This document shows positions 15,947 through 24,547 of a stretch of 64,000 nt of DNA, one piece after another. Each line of letters opens with the position of its first letter. The first letter of the stretch is position 1. The DNA is from an uncultured Clostridia bacterium (GTDB lineage Bacteria; Bacillota; Clostridia; Christensenellales; Aristaeellaceae): NCBI GenBank assembly GCA_934675735.1, contig CAKURR010000008.1, forward strand, positions 43,922-107,921, in the 5' to 3' direction. The notes under the pieces were generated by a model. The model was not told the origin of the DNA. It saw nothing but the letters and a program-made list of their open reading frames with translations, and made no database searches. Position numbers and translations under genes: made by a program.

Positions 15947-16576
15947 ATGTCCGTTGTTCATGTTATGGATCATCCGCTGATTCAGCATAAGCTCTCTCTG
16001 ATGCGCGACCAGGAAACCGGCCCCAAGGAGTTCCGCGAGCTGCTGAACGAAATTTCCATGCTGATGGCTTACGAAGTCACCCGCGACCTGCCGCTCAAGA
16101 CGGTTGAAATCGAGACCCCGATCTGCCGCGCGCAGACCAAGGTCATCGCGGGCAAGAAGCTGGCCATCGTGCCGATTCTGCGTGCCGGTCTGGGCATGGT
16201 GGACGGCATCATGAGCCTTGTTCCCGCCGCGAAGGTCGGCCACATTGGTCTGTACCGCGACCCGAACACCCTCGAGCCGGTGGAGTATTACTGCAAGCTT
16301 CCGGCCGATGCGCAGGAGCGAGAGATTCTGCTGGTTGACCCGATGCTGGCGACCGGCGGTTCCGCGGCGGCAGCCATCGGCTTCCTCAAGAAGCGCGGCT
16401 GCAAGAATATCAAGCTCGTCAACCTGATTGCTGCGCCGGAAGGCATTGCGCGCGTGCAGGCGGAGCATCCGGATGTGGATATCTACGTGGCGGGCATGGA
16501 TGAGAAGCTCAACGACCACGGCTACATCATCCCGGGCCTGGGCGACGCGGGCGACCGCCTCTTTGGCACCAAGTAA
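15947..16576 (+). CDS. upp: Uracil phosphoribosyltransferase
   Basis: Pyrimidine salvage enzyme converting uracil and PRPP to UMP in the cytoplasm. 209 residues, the standard length. Visible motifs are PILRAGLGMVDG, the PRPP loop VDPMLATGGSAAAAIGFLK, and the uracil-binding C terminus GYIIPGLGDAGDRLFGTK. Strong AAGGAGG ribosome binding site. It is monocistronic with its own promoter and terminator. It would complement the nucleoside importer at 5.3-10.3 kb by recapturing free bases. Confidence 0.97.
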   Translation: MSVVHVMDHPLIQHKLSLMRDQETGPKEFRELLNEISMLMAYEVTRDLPLKTVEIETPICRAQTKVIAGKKLAIVPILRAGLGMVDGIMSLVPAAKVGHIGLYRDPNTLEPVEYYCKLPADAQEREILLVDPMLATGGSAAAAIGFLKKRGCKNIKLVNLIAAPEGIARVQAEHPDVDIYVAGMDEKLNDHGYIIPGLGDAGDRLFGTK

Positions 16577-16581
16577 GACAG

Positions 16582-16618
16582 AAAGTACGTCGGAAACGGC
16601 GTACTTTTCTTTTGCTCG
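16582..16618 (+). terminator. upp terminator
   Basis: AAAGTACG-CG-AAA-CG-CGTACTTTT hairpin followed by CTTTTG, directly after the upp stop. Confidence 0.8.
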
Positions 16619-16619
16619 G

Positions 16620-16648
16620 TTGCGGCGTGCATCCCTTTATGCTATAAT
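16620..16648 (+). promoter_or_regulatory. Promoter of the glycosyltransferase-to-miaA gene run
   Basis: TTGCGG (16620-16625), 17-bp spacer, TATAAT (16643-16648). The next clear terminator on this strand is after miaA at 30.2 kb, so this may drive a very long transcript, though internal promoters are likely. Confidence 0.7.
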
Positions 16649-16681
16649 GAAATCCATCAAGAGATTTAGGGGATTGCAAAG

Positions 16682-17656
16682 ATGAAAGATCATATCGCCG
16701 TACTCATTCCGTGCTACAACGAAAGCAAGACCATCGAAAAGGTGGTGCGGGATTTTAAGCGCGTGCTGCCGGAAGCCACGATTTACGTTTACGATAACAA
16801 TTCCGGCGACGGCACGGGCGAAATCGCCGCGCGCGCGGGCGCCGTTGTCCGCCGCGAGCGGATGCAGGGCAAGGGAAGCGTCATCCGCCGCATGTTCCGC
16901 GAAATCGACGCGGACTGCTACCTGATGGTGGACGGGGACGACACCTATCCTGCCGAGGATGCGCCCGCGATGGCGGCGGCTGTGCTCGACGAGCAGGCGG
17001 ATATGGTGGTCGGCGACCGCCTTTCCAGCACCTATTTCACCGAGAACAAGCGCCCGTTCCACAATCTGGGCAATGGGCTGGTGCGCGCGAGCATCAACCA
17101 TCTGTTCGGCAGCAATATCAAGGATATTATGACGGGCTACCGCGCGTTCAGCTATGCGTTTGTCAAAACCTATCCCGTGCTTTCCAAGGGGTTTGAAATC
17201 GAAACGGATATGACCATTCACGCCATCAATCGGCGCATGCAGGTCAGCAATATCGTCGTCTCTTACCGCGATCGGCCAGACGGCAGCGAATCCAAGCTCA
17301 ACACCTATCAGGACGGCGCAAAAGTGCTGCTGACCATCGCGCGGCTGTATAAAAATTACAAGCCGTTCGCGTTCTTCGGTCTGCTGGCGCTGATTCTGGC
17401 GGCGATTTCCGTCGCGTTTATGATTCCCGTACTGATGGAATTTGCGAAAACGGGGCTTGTGCCGCGCTTCCCGACGCTGATTGCCTGCTGCGTGACAATG
17501 CTGGCGGCGCTGCTGCTCTTTATCGCGGGGCTGATTCTTTCCACTCTTCAGGAGAAGGACAAGCGCGATTTTGAATTTGAACTTCAACAGGTCGGCGACC
17601 AGTATCGCCGCCTTGTGCGCGAAGAGACGGCGCAGAGCCAAAAGGCTTCCGCCTGA
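16682..17656 (+). CDS. Membrane-anchored family 2 glycosyltransferase
   Basis: 324 residues. The N-terminal GT-A domain resembles dolichol/undecaprenyl-phosphate sugar synthases (DPM1, ArnC, GtrB): IPCYNESKTIEKV (9-21), nucleotide-sugar DNNSGDGTGE (38-47), and the metal motif VDGDDTYP (83-90). Two membrane helices lie at about 228-250 and 262-290, followed by a charged cytoplasmic tail. It probably loads a sugar onto a polyprenyl phosphate for cell-envelope glycans; donor and acceptor are unknown. First gene of a long plus-strand run; unrelated in function to the tRNA/DNA genes that follow. Confidence 0.88.
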   Translation: MKDHIAVLIPCYNESKTIEKVVRDFKRVLPEATIYVYDNNSGDGTGEIAARAGAVVRRERMQGKGSVIRRMFREIDADCYLMVDGDDTYPAEDAPAMAAAVLDEQADMVVGDRLSSTYFTENKRPFHNLGNGLVRASINHLFGSNIKDIMTGYRAFSYAFVKTYPVLSKGFEIETDMTIHAINRRMQVSNIVVSYRDRPDGSESKLNTYQDGAKVLLTIARLYKNYKPFAFFGLLALILAAISVAFMIPVLMEFAKTGLVPRFPTLIACCVTMLAALLLFIAGLILSTLQEKDKRDFEFELQQVGDQYRRLVREETAQSQKASA

Positions 17657-17663
17657 CAAATAC

Positions 17664-18665
17664 ATGGAACGAATGGATGAAATCACATTTGCGCGCTTGG
17701 CCCGTCAGGTCGGATTCGGCAGGACGGGCTTTTGCAGCGCAAGGGCGTTTGACGCGGAGCGGGAGGCCGTGGCGCGCGGGCCGGAGATTGCCGAGCGGCG
17801 GCAGCTGAAATTCGACCCGTGCGGCGAGGAGCCGCGAGCGAAGAGCCTGGCCGTGCTGCTCTGGCCGTATCTGCCGGCGGCGAAGGAAGAAAACGGATGC
17901 GTCTTTGTGGACGGATATTATTTCGCATCCAACGCGGCATACCATGCGGCGAAAGCGTTGGAGGAACAGCTGATACAGGCGGGGCATTTTGCCCGGGCAA
18001 ACGTATCCTATCCGGCGCGGGAGGCGGCGCTGCGCGCAGGCATCGGCGTTATCGGGCAGAATGGTATGCTCATCACGCCGGAATACGGCTCGCGGTTTGT
18101 CATCATCCTGATGGCGACGGATATCGAGCCCGGCGCGGCGGACAAAAGCGAAAGCGGCGGCTGTCTGCGCTGCGGACGGTGCGCTAAGGCCTGCCCGGCA
18201 GAGGCAATCGACGCAGACGGCATGAGCCGGCCGGAGAAGTGCATCCGCAATTTTATGATGGAGGGCATCGTTGCGCCGGAACATCTGCGCGAAAAGATGG
18301 GCATGCGGCTCATCGGCTGCGATATCTGCCAGCGCGTCTGTCCGATGCAGCCGAAATTTGAACCGGGCAGAACGCTCGGCCTGAAGCTGAGCGAGCTGGT
18401 CACGGACGACCGGACCGTTTTTTCCGCCGCTGTGCGAAAGCTGGCGGACGAAATCGGGCGGAACGCGGCTCGGCCGCAGCGCGTTCGCGCACAGGCGGCG
18501 CTGCTGGCCGGAAACAGCGGCGATATGAGCTATCTGCCCGTTCTGGAAGCATGGGCGCAGATGCCGTTTGAAGCCGTTGCCGAGCATGCGCGCTGGGCGA
18601 AAGCGCGTCTTTTGACGGCGAGGCTTGACCGAGAAGAAAAAACAGATTACAATACATGCAAATAG
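17664..18665 (+). CDS. queG: Epoxyqueuosine reductase-like iron-sulfur protein
   Basis: Final step of queuosine synthesis on tRNA wobble G34: reduction of epoxyqueuosine using cobalamin and [4Fe-4S] clusters. 333 residues. The N-terminal DUF1730-like domain is followed by two clusters: CLRCGRCAKACPAEA (about 166-180) and CDICQRVCPMQP (about 213-224), then a HEAT-like C terminus (ARPQRVRAQAALLAGN). The ATG at 17664 lies 7 bases after the glycosyltransferase stop; there is no strong ribosome binding site and the ATG at 17673 is a possible alternative. Other queuosine genes are not in the window. Confidence 0.88.
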   Translation: MERMDEITFARLARQVGFGRTGFCSARAFDAEREAVARGPEIAERRQLKFDPCGEEPRAKSLAVLLWPYLPAAKEENGCVFVDGYYFASNAAYHAAKALEEQLIQAGHFARANVSYPAREAALRAGIGVIGQNGMLITPEYGSRFVIILMATDIEPGAADKSESGGCLRCGRCAKACPAEAIDADGMSRPEKCIRNFMMEGIVAPEHLREKMGMRLIGCDICQRVCPMQPKFEPGRTLGLKLSELVTDDRTVFSAAVRKLADEIGRNAARPQRVRAQAALLAGNSGDMSYLPVLEAWAQMPFEAVAEHARWAKARLLTARLDREEKTDYNTCK

Positions 18666-18683
18666 AAAATGGGAGGATATGCT

Positions 18684-20525
18684 TTGCTCAAAGAACAGAT
18701 AGACAGCCTGCTTGACCGCGTGCAGAAACCTGCGCGCTATATGGGCGGCGAAATGAACTGCGTGCTCAAAGACCCGCGCAGCGTGGATATTCGCTACGCG
18801 TTTGCGTTTCCGGATGTGTATGAAGTCGGCATGAGCCACCTCGGCTCACGTATTTTGTATGATATCATCAATAAGCGGGAGGATGCGCTCTGCGAGCGCG
18901 TCTTTATGCCGTGGGTCGATATGGCGGATTTGATGCGCGCGGAAGGCGTGCCGCTGTTTTCGCTGGAAACGCGCTCGCCCGTCGGCGGGTTTGACATGCT
19001 GGGCTTTACGCTCCAGTATGAAATGAGCTACACCAACATTCTGGAAATGCTGAATCTTTCCGGCATTCCGCTGCGGAGCGAGGATCGCACATGGGCGCAT
19101 CCGATTGTGATTGCGGGCGGCCCGTGCGCGTTTAATCCCGAGCCGCTGTATGCGTTTATTGATGCGTTTTCCATCGGCGACGGCGAAATCAGCACGCTGG
19201 AAACCATCGACGTGGTGAAGCAGTGCAAGCAGGAGGGCGTTTCCCGCGAAGAATGCCTCCGCCGCCTGTCCCGTCTGCACGGCGTGTACGTGCCCAGCCT
19301 GTACCGCGCGGAATACAACGAAGACGGGACGCTTGCGTCCTTTGAGCCGACGGAAGAAGGCGTGCCGCGCACGGTGGTCAAGAACATGATTGCCAACATC
19401 GACACGGCGGCTTATCCCGAGAGCATCATCGTGCCGTTTATGGAAATCGTGCACGACCGCATCAACATCGAGGTGCTGCGCGGCTGCACGCGCGGCTGCC
19501 GTTTCTGTCAGGCGGGCATGATTTACCGCCCCGTCCGCGAGCGCAGCGTGGAGCACCTGCTCGATTTGGCGCAGAAGCTCGTCGATTCGACGGGTTATGA
19601 GGAAATCACGCTGTCCTCGCTGTCCACGGGCGATTACACCTGCCTGCCCGAGCTGGCGCACAAGCTGATGGATAAATTTCAGGAGGAGCGCATCGCGCTG
19701 TCCCTGCCGAGCCTGCGTTTGGACAGCAAGCTGAAAGAGACGCTGGAAGAGACGCAGAAGGTGCGCAAAACCAGCCTGACCTATGCGATGGAGGCGGGCA
19801 CGCAGCGGCTGCGCGACGTGATTAACAAGGGCATCACCGAAGAGAACCTGATGAGCTCGGTGGGCGACGCGTTTGCGGGCGGCTGGAGCAGCGTCAAGCT
19901 GTATTTCATGTTCGGCTTGCCGACGGAGACCACGGAGGACCTCAACGGTATTGCGGATTTGGCCTCCAAGGTGGTCCGCAAATATTTTGAAACGCCGAAG
20001 AATGTCCGCGCGCGCGGTCTGCGCGTCAACTGCTCGGCAAGCTGCTTTGTGCCCAAGCCGTTCACGCCGTTCCAGTGGGAACCGCAGGACACCATCGAGC
20101 AGTTTGAGGAAAAGCAGAAGCATTTGTGCCAGATTATGCACATCAAGGGTGTAGAGTTCAACTGGCATACGCCGCAGGTTTCCTTCCTTGAAGCGTGTTT
20201 CGCGCGCGGCGACCGCAGGATGGCCGACGTGTTGGAAGCCGCGTGGCGGCTGGGCTGTCGGTTTGACGGCTGGACGGATCAATTCAGCTTTGAGAACTGG
20301 ATGAAGGCGTTTGAACAATGCGGCGTCGATCCGGCGTTTTACGCGAACCGCCGCCGCGAGAAGGGCGAGCTGCTTCCGTGGTCGTTTATCGACGCGGGCG
20401 TGACGGAAGCCTATCTCTGGCGCGAACACGAGCGCGCCATGCGCGCAGAAACCACGCCCGACTGCCGAAAGGGCTGTCAGGGCTGCGGCCTCAAGCGATT
20501 TGAAGGAGCGTGTGAAGGACGATGA
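18684..20525 (+). CDS. B12-binding-type radical SAM protein, TIGR03960 family
   Basis: Radical SAM enzyme with a cobalamin-binding-like N-terminal domain, about 613 residues. The SAM-cluster motif CTRGCRFCQAG lies near residue 267. The family is a conserved Firmicute protein of unresolved function, normally encoded right before a DUF2344 partner and RNase G, exactly as here. I chose a TTG start at 18684 (MLKEQIDSLLDRVQKPARY): GGGAGG lies 7 bases upstream and family members start this way, whereas the ATG at 18669 lies before that site. The stop overlaps the next start (ATGA). The C terminus has a Cys-rich tail (CRKGCQGCGLKRFEG). Confidence 0.9.
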   Translation: MLKEQIDSLLDRVQKPARYMGGEMNCVLKDPRSVDIRYAFAFPDVYEVGMSHLGSRILYDIINKREDALCERVFMPWVDMADLMRAEGVPLFSLETRSPVGGFDMLGFTLQYEMSYTNILEMLNLSGIPLRSEDRTWAHPIVIAGGPCAFNPEPLYAFIDAFSIGDGEISTLETIDVVKQCKQEGVSREECLRRLSRLHGVYVPSLYRAEYNEDGTLASFEPTEEGVPRTVVKNMIANIDTAAYPESIIVPFMEIVHDRINIEVLRGCTRGCRFCQAGMIYRPVRERSVEHLLDLAQKLVDSTGYEEITLSSLSTGDYTCLPELAHKLMDKFQEERIALSLPSLRLDSKLKETLEETQKVRKTSLTYAMEAGTQRLRDVINKGITEENLMSSVGDAFAGGWSSVKLYFMFGLPTETTEDLNGIADLASKVVRKYFETPKNVRARGLRVNCSASCFVPKPFTPFQWEPQDTIEQFEEKQKHLCQIMHIKGVEFNWHTPQVSFLEACFARGDRRMADVLEAAWRLGCRFDGWTDQFSFENWMKAFEQCGVDPAFYANRRREKGELLPWSFIDAGVTEAYLWREHERAMRAETTPDCRKGCQGCGLKRFEGACEGR

Positions 20526-21205
20526 GAATGCTGTTGCAGTTTCAAAAGGGCGACATCGTCCGTCATCTCGGCCTGCTGGATTTGCAGCGCACCATGCAGC
20601 GCGCGCTGCGCAGAAGCGGCCTGCCGACTGCTTATTCCAACGGCTTTAACCCGCATATCGTGATGTCGTTCGCTTCCGCGCTGTCCTCGGGCATTCCGGG
20701 CGACGCGGAGCTGCTGGATGTGTCGCTGAGCGGAGAGGCGACGGCGGAAGCGTGCATGGCGGCGATGAACCGCGTATTGCCGCCCGCCTTACAGGTTTCC
20801 CGCGTGCGCATGGTGGATGACCGATTCCCGAAGGTCAGCGCTGCGCTGCGTCAGGCGGAGTATAAAATCACGCTGACGGGCGGCGGCGCATGCCAAATTG
20901 CGGCGGCGATTCCGTTGTTTCTGGCGCAGGATGAAATCATGGCTCTGCGCAAGACCAAGCGCGCGGAGACGATGGTCAACATCCGCCCAATGATTCACGT
21001 GCTGACGGCGCAGACGGATGAAGAAGCGAATACGGCGGTGCTGACGGCGCGCGTCTCCTTTGTCGAGGCGGCGACGCTCAAGCCGGATTTGCTGGTGGAA
21101 TCGCTGTGCACATTCGCCGACGCGCGGCCGCAGCGGTGCGAAATCCGCCGCACCTGCCTGCTCGGCGAGAAGGACGGCCAAAGTGTGCCGCTGATTGATC
21201 TGTAA
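20522..21205 (+). CDS. DUF2344 / TIGR03936 radical SAM-associated protein
   Basis: 227-residue protein of the family found next to, or fused to, the TIGR03960 radical SAM enzyme. Conserved N-terminal block FQKGDIVRHLGLLDLQRTMQRALRRSGLP, which resembles pseudouridine-synthase-like or RNA-binding folds in annotation, followed by NGFNPHIVMSFASALSSGIPG. It overlaps the radical SAM gene by 4 bases, so the pair probably acts as a complex. Function is not known; the neighbouring RNase G suggests RNA or ribosome work. Overlap, length and motif order support a real gene. Confidence 0.88.
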   Translation: MRMLLQFQKGDIVRHLGLLDLQRTMQRALRRSGLPTAYSNGFNPHIVMSFASALSSGIPGDAELLDVSLSGEATAEACMAAMNRVLPPALQVSRVRMVDDRFPKVSAALRQAEYKITLTGGGACQIAAAIPLFLAQDEIMALRKTKRAETMVNIRPMIHVLTAQTDEEANTAVLTARVSFVEAATLKPDLLVESLCTFADARPQRCEIRRTCLLGEKDGQSVPLIDL

Positions 21206-21208
21206 GCG

Positions 21209-22663
21209 ATGAAAAGAGAACTGATTATCGACTGCAAATCGGGCGGCGTGCGCGCGGCGGTGCTGGAAGATGGCGAGCTTGTCGAGCTGCATATGGAGAG
21301 CGGCGCGGCCGAAACGCAGACGGAAACGCTGTATTACGGGCGTGTGCAGGCGGTTCGGCCTTCCGTGCACGCGGCGTTTGTGGAAATCGGGCAGGAGCTG
21401 AACGCTTTTCTGCCGCTGGAAGAGGGCATGAAGCTCAAAGGCGGCGACATGCTCATCGTACAGGGCGTGGCGAAGCAGACGACACAGAGCAAGGGGCTTC
21501 GCGTCAGCACGCGCGTCAATCTGACGGGGCAGACGCTCGTACTTATCCCCGGCGAAACGGACGTGCATGTCTCCAAAAAGGTGAAAAAAGCGGAAACCCG
21601 CGCGCGTCTTGCCGAAATCGGACGGGCGGTCTGCCCGCCGGAATGCGGGCTCATTATTCGGACGGCTTCAGAAAACGTGACGGCCGAACAACTGCGCGCC
21701 GAGGCCCAAACGCTTTGGCAGACGTGGCAGGATGCTCTGCAAAGGGCGAAAGGCATGGTCAGGCCCGGGGTTCTGGTTCAGCCCGAGCCGCTGACGGTGC
21801 GGATGATTCGCGATTTGGCCCGCAATTTGGAGCGCGTCGTCATCAATGACCGCAAAGATTATGAAACGCTCTACGCGGCGCAGAAGGAGGGGCGTTTGCC
21901 CCAAGATGTGCGCATGGAATACGCCGACGAGCGGAAAATGCTGCTCTTTGATGCGTTTAACCTCGAAACGGCGATTGACAAGGCGCTTAAAAAGCGCGTT
22001 TGGCTGCCGTGCGGCGGCTACCTCGTCTTTGATTTTGCCGAAGCGCTGACGGTTATCGACGTCAATTCCGGCAAGATGGTGGCGGGCAGAAGCATGGAAG
22101 AAACAGCGCTGCGCGTCAATTTGGAAGCCGTGAAGGAGATTGCGCGTCAGTTGAGGCTGCGTGACGTGGGCGGTATTGTCATCGTCGATTTAATCGACAT
22201 GGAAACGGAAAAAAGCCGACAGACAGTGCTTTCGGCGTTCAAAGAGGCGGCGAAGAACGACCGCATGCCCGTGAAAATTGAAGGCATTACGCGGCTGGGC
22301 CTGCTGGAAATGACGCGAAAGCGTAAGGGCGAACAACTTCGCCGCGCGCTGAGAACGACGTGCAGCGTCTGTTCCGGATCGGGCGAACTGCTTTGCGAGA
22401 CGGAAATCGCGCGGCGGGCCTATCGGCAGGCGCGAAGAATGGCACTGGCGGGCCAGAGCGGGCCGTTTGTGGTCTGTCTGGCGGAAAAGGCGGCGCAGAC
22501 GCTTCAGACAATGCAGCAGCCGGAGGATTGCCCGCCGATTTACGCGCTTTCCGCAGGCGGCTATCGGGAAAAATTCAGCGTGATGCAGCCGAGCGAGGGC
22601 GAACTGCCCGAGCAGGCGGTTCCGCTTCAAAAAGAAACGAACAACCCAACCGAGACGAAATAA
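21209..22663 (+). CDS. rng: Ribonuclease E/G family endoribonuclease
   Basis: Single-strand-specific endoribonuclease for rRNA maturation and mRNA decay. 484 residues, RNase G size without an RNase E scaffold. N-terminal S1 domain (YYGRVQAVRPSVHAAFVEIG), the 5' sensor region, DNase I-like catalytic residues in IDVNSGK and VIVDLIDME, and the zinc-link CSVCSGSGE near the C terminus. It starts 3 bases after the DUF2344 gene. The last 40 residues are poorly conserved. Adjacent to the radical SAM pair as in many Clostridia. Confidence 0.93.
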   Translation: MKRELIIDCKSGGVRAAVLEDGELVELHMESGAAETQTETLYYGRVQAVRPSVHAAFVEIGQELNAFLPLEEGMKLKGGDMLIVQGVAKQTTQSKGLRVSTRVNLTGQTLVLIPGETDVHVSKKVKKAETRARLAEIGRAVCPPECGLIIRTASENVTAEQLRAEAQTLWQTWQDALQRAKGMVRPGVLVQPEPLTVRMIRDLARNLERVVINDRKDYETLYAAQKEGRLPQDVRMEYADERKMLLFDAFNLETAIDKALKKRVWLPCGGYLVFDFAEALTVIDVNSGKMVAGRSMEETALRVNLEAVKEIARQLRLRDVGGIVIVDLIDMETEKSRQTVLSAFKEAAKNDRMPVKIEGITRLGLLEMTRKRKGEQLRRALRTTCSVCSGSGELLCETEIARRAYRQARRMALAGQSGPFVVCLAEKAAQTLQTMQQPEDCPPIYALSAGGYREKFSVMQPSEGELPEQAVPLQKETNNPTETK

Positions 22664-22675
22664 AAGGAATTGAGC

Positions 22676-24085
22676 ATGAAAAGAACGCAGGCTATTGAAC
22701 TCCCGCAGGAGGAAATTGAAAAGCAGAAGGAATGGATGGCGGAATTTGCCGCGCTTGAGGATAGACCGCACACCTATTGCGTGGTGACCTACGGCTGCCA
22801 GATGAACGCGCACGACAGCGAAACGCTGGAGGGCATGCTCGCCGAGATGGGCATGACCCCCGCCGCAACGCGCGAAGAGGCGGATTTTGTCATCTTCAAC
22901 ACCTGCTGTGTCCGCGACAACGCACAGCGCCGCGCGCTGGGCAACGTGGTCTGGCTCAAAGAACTCAAAAAGACGCGGCCTGAGCTGATGGTCGGCGTCT
23001 GCGGCTGCATGATGCAGCAGCCGGGCATGGGCGAACAGATTTTGAAGCAGTATCCGTTTGTCGATTTGGCTTTCGGAACGCATAATCTGTATCGGTTTGC
23101 ACAGCTGATGCTCAAGGCCGTTCAGTCCCGCCGCCGCGTGGTCGAAGTCATTCAGGATGACGAAGGCAGCATTCCGGAGGACCTGCCCGTCCGCCGCAGC
23201 AGCCCCTATCACGCCTATATCACCATCATGTACGGCTGCAACAACTTCTGCTCTTACTGCATTGTGCCGTATGTCCGCGGCCGCGAGCGCTCCCGCGCGT
23301 CGGCACGCATCATCGAGGAAGCTCGCGAGCTGAAAGCCGAAGGCGTGAAGGAAATCATGTTGCTGGGGCAGAACGTCAATTCCTACGGTTTGGATATGGA
23401 GGGCGAGCTGAGCTTTGCGCAGCTGTTGGCCGAACTTGATAAGGTGGGCATCGAGCGCATCCGCTTCATGACCTCCCATCCGAAGGATATTTCCGACGAG
23501 CTGATCGACGTGATGGCGGCAAGCAAACACATCTGCCATGCGCTGCATCTGCCCGTTCAGCATGGCAGCAATCGGATTCTTCAATCGATGAACCGACGCT
23601 ATACGCGTGAAAAGTATTTGGAGCGCGTGGAGGCGATTCGCGCGAAGGTGCCGGATATCAGCCTGACCACCGACCTCATTGTCGGCTATCCGGGCGAGAC
23701 CGAGGAAGAATTTGAAGAAACCTGCTCGCTGGTGGAGCAGGTCGGCTATGACAGCGCGTTTACCTTCATCTATTCGCCCCGCGTGGGCACGCGCGCGGCG
23801 GACATGCCCGATCAGATTCCCGAGGAGGTTTCTTCCCGCCGAATCCAGAAGCTGATTGCGCTGCAAAAGGAAATCACGCATCGGCGTTACGCAAAATACA
23901 TCGGCCAGGTGCACAGCGTGCTGGTGGAGGAAGCGTCCCGTCGGGATGAAAACCAGATGGCCGGCAAGAATGAATACAACATCACCGTCAACTTTCCGGG
24001 CGACAAGAGTCTCGTCGGGCAGATTGTCAAGGTGAAAATCACGTCCGCCGGCGAGAGCACGCTGCGAGGCGAACGCGTGGAGTAA
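22676..24085 (+). CDS. miaB: tRNA-2-methylthio-N6-dimethylallyladenosine synthase
   Basis: Radical SAM methylthiotransferase modifying i6A37 of tRNAs after MiaA. 469 residues in three domains: the UPF0004 cluster domain (YGCQMNAHDSE, NTCCVRDNA, GCMMQQ), the radical SAM core with YGCNNFCSYCIVPYVRGRE, and the C-terminal TRAM domain. The ATG at 22676 is preferred over the TTG at 22670. An N-terminal extension of about 35 residues before the first domain is common in Firmicutes. miaA, which makes its substrate, is 5 kb downstream with mutS and mutL in between. Confidence 0.96.
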   Translation: MKRTQAIELPQEEIEKQKEWMAEFAALEDRPHTYCVVTYGCQMNAHDSETLEGMLAEMGMTPAATREEADFVIFNTCCVRDNAQRRALGNVVWLKELKKTRPELMVGVCGCMMQQPGMGEQILKQYPFVDLAFGTHNLYRFAQLMLKAVQSRRRVVEVIQDDEGSIPEDLPVRRSSPYHAYITIMYGCNNFCSYCIVPYVRGRERSRASARIIEEARELKAEGVKEIMLLGQNVNSYGLDMEGELSFAQLLAELDKVGIERIRFMTSHPKDISDELIDVMAASKHICHALHLPVQHGSNRILQSMNRRYTREKYLERVEAIRAKVPDISLTTDLIVGYPGETEEEFEETCSLVEQVGYDSAFTFIYSPRVGTRAADMPDQIPEEVSSRRIQKLIALQKEITHRRYAKYIGQVHSVLVEEASRRDENQMAGKNEYNITVNFPGDKSLVGQIVKVKITSAGESTLRGERVE

Positions 24086-24117
24086 ACGGCGGCGAAGGCC
24101 GCGAAAGGAGAAACATC

Positions 24118-24507
24118 ATGAGCAAAGTGACGGATTGCGCCCGCGAACTCGGGCAGGCGATTGTCGATTCCGAAGAATACAAGACCATGCAGGTGACGGA
24201 AAAGGCTGCGATGAGCGACCCCGCCGTGGCGGCCGCGATGAGCCGCTATCTGGAAGCGAAGGATAATATGCACGCTGCGATGAGCACGGGCGATGCGGAT
24301 GAAATCGCGCGCTTCAGCCAGGAGATGGACGACGCGCAGCAGACGCTCAACGCCATGCCCGCCGTGGACGCGATGACGACCGCGCGCCAGAATTTTTCCG
24401 AGCTGATGAATCAGGTCAACCATGTGCTTGAGTTTATGATTACGGGCGAAGTGGAACAGGGCGGCGGCTGCAGCGGCAACTGCGCTTCCTGCGGCGGCTG
24501 CCACTGA
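24118..24507 (+). CDS. YlbF/YmcA family protein with C-terminal cysteine cluster
   Basis: 129-residue helical protein of the YlbF/YmcA (RicA/RicF) family, known in Bacillus as part of the complex that stimulates RNase Y and sporulation phosphorelay. The helical body (residues 1-110) is followed by a Gly/Cys tail with four cysteines (GGGCSGNCASCGGCH), suited to metal or Fe-S binding. In Bacillus the related complex carries [4Fe-4S] clusters. It lies between miaB and mutS, as ymcA and miaB are neighbours in Bacillus (miaB-ymcA-cotE-mutSL), so this is most likely the YmcA-position gene. Confidence 0.85.
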   Translation: MSKVTDCARELGQAIVDSEEYKTMQVTEKAAMSDPAVAAAMSRYLEAKDNMHAAMSTGDADEIARFSQEMDDAQQTLNAMPAVDAMTTARQNFSELMNQVNHVLEFMITGEVEQGGGCSGNCASCGGCH

Positions 24508-24547
24508 GCGGGATAAAGCGAAAGAAAAGGCTGACGGAGGCACATAA

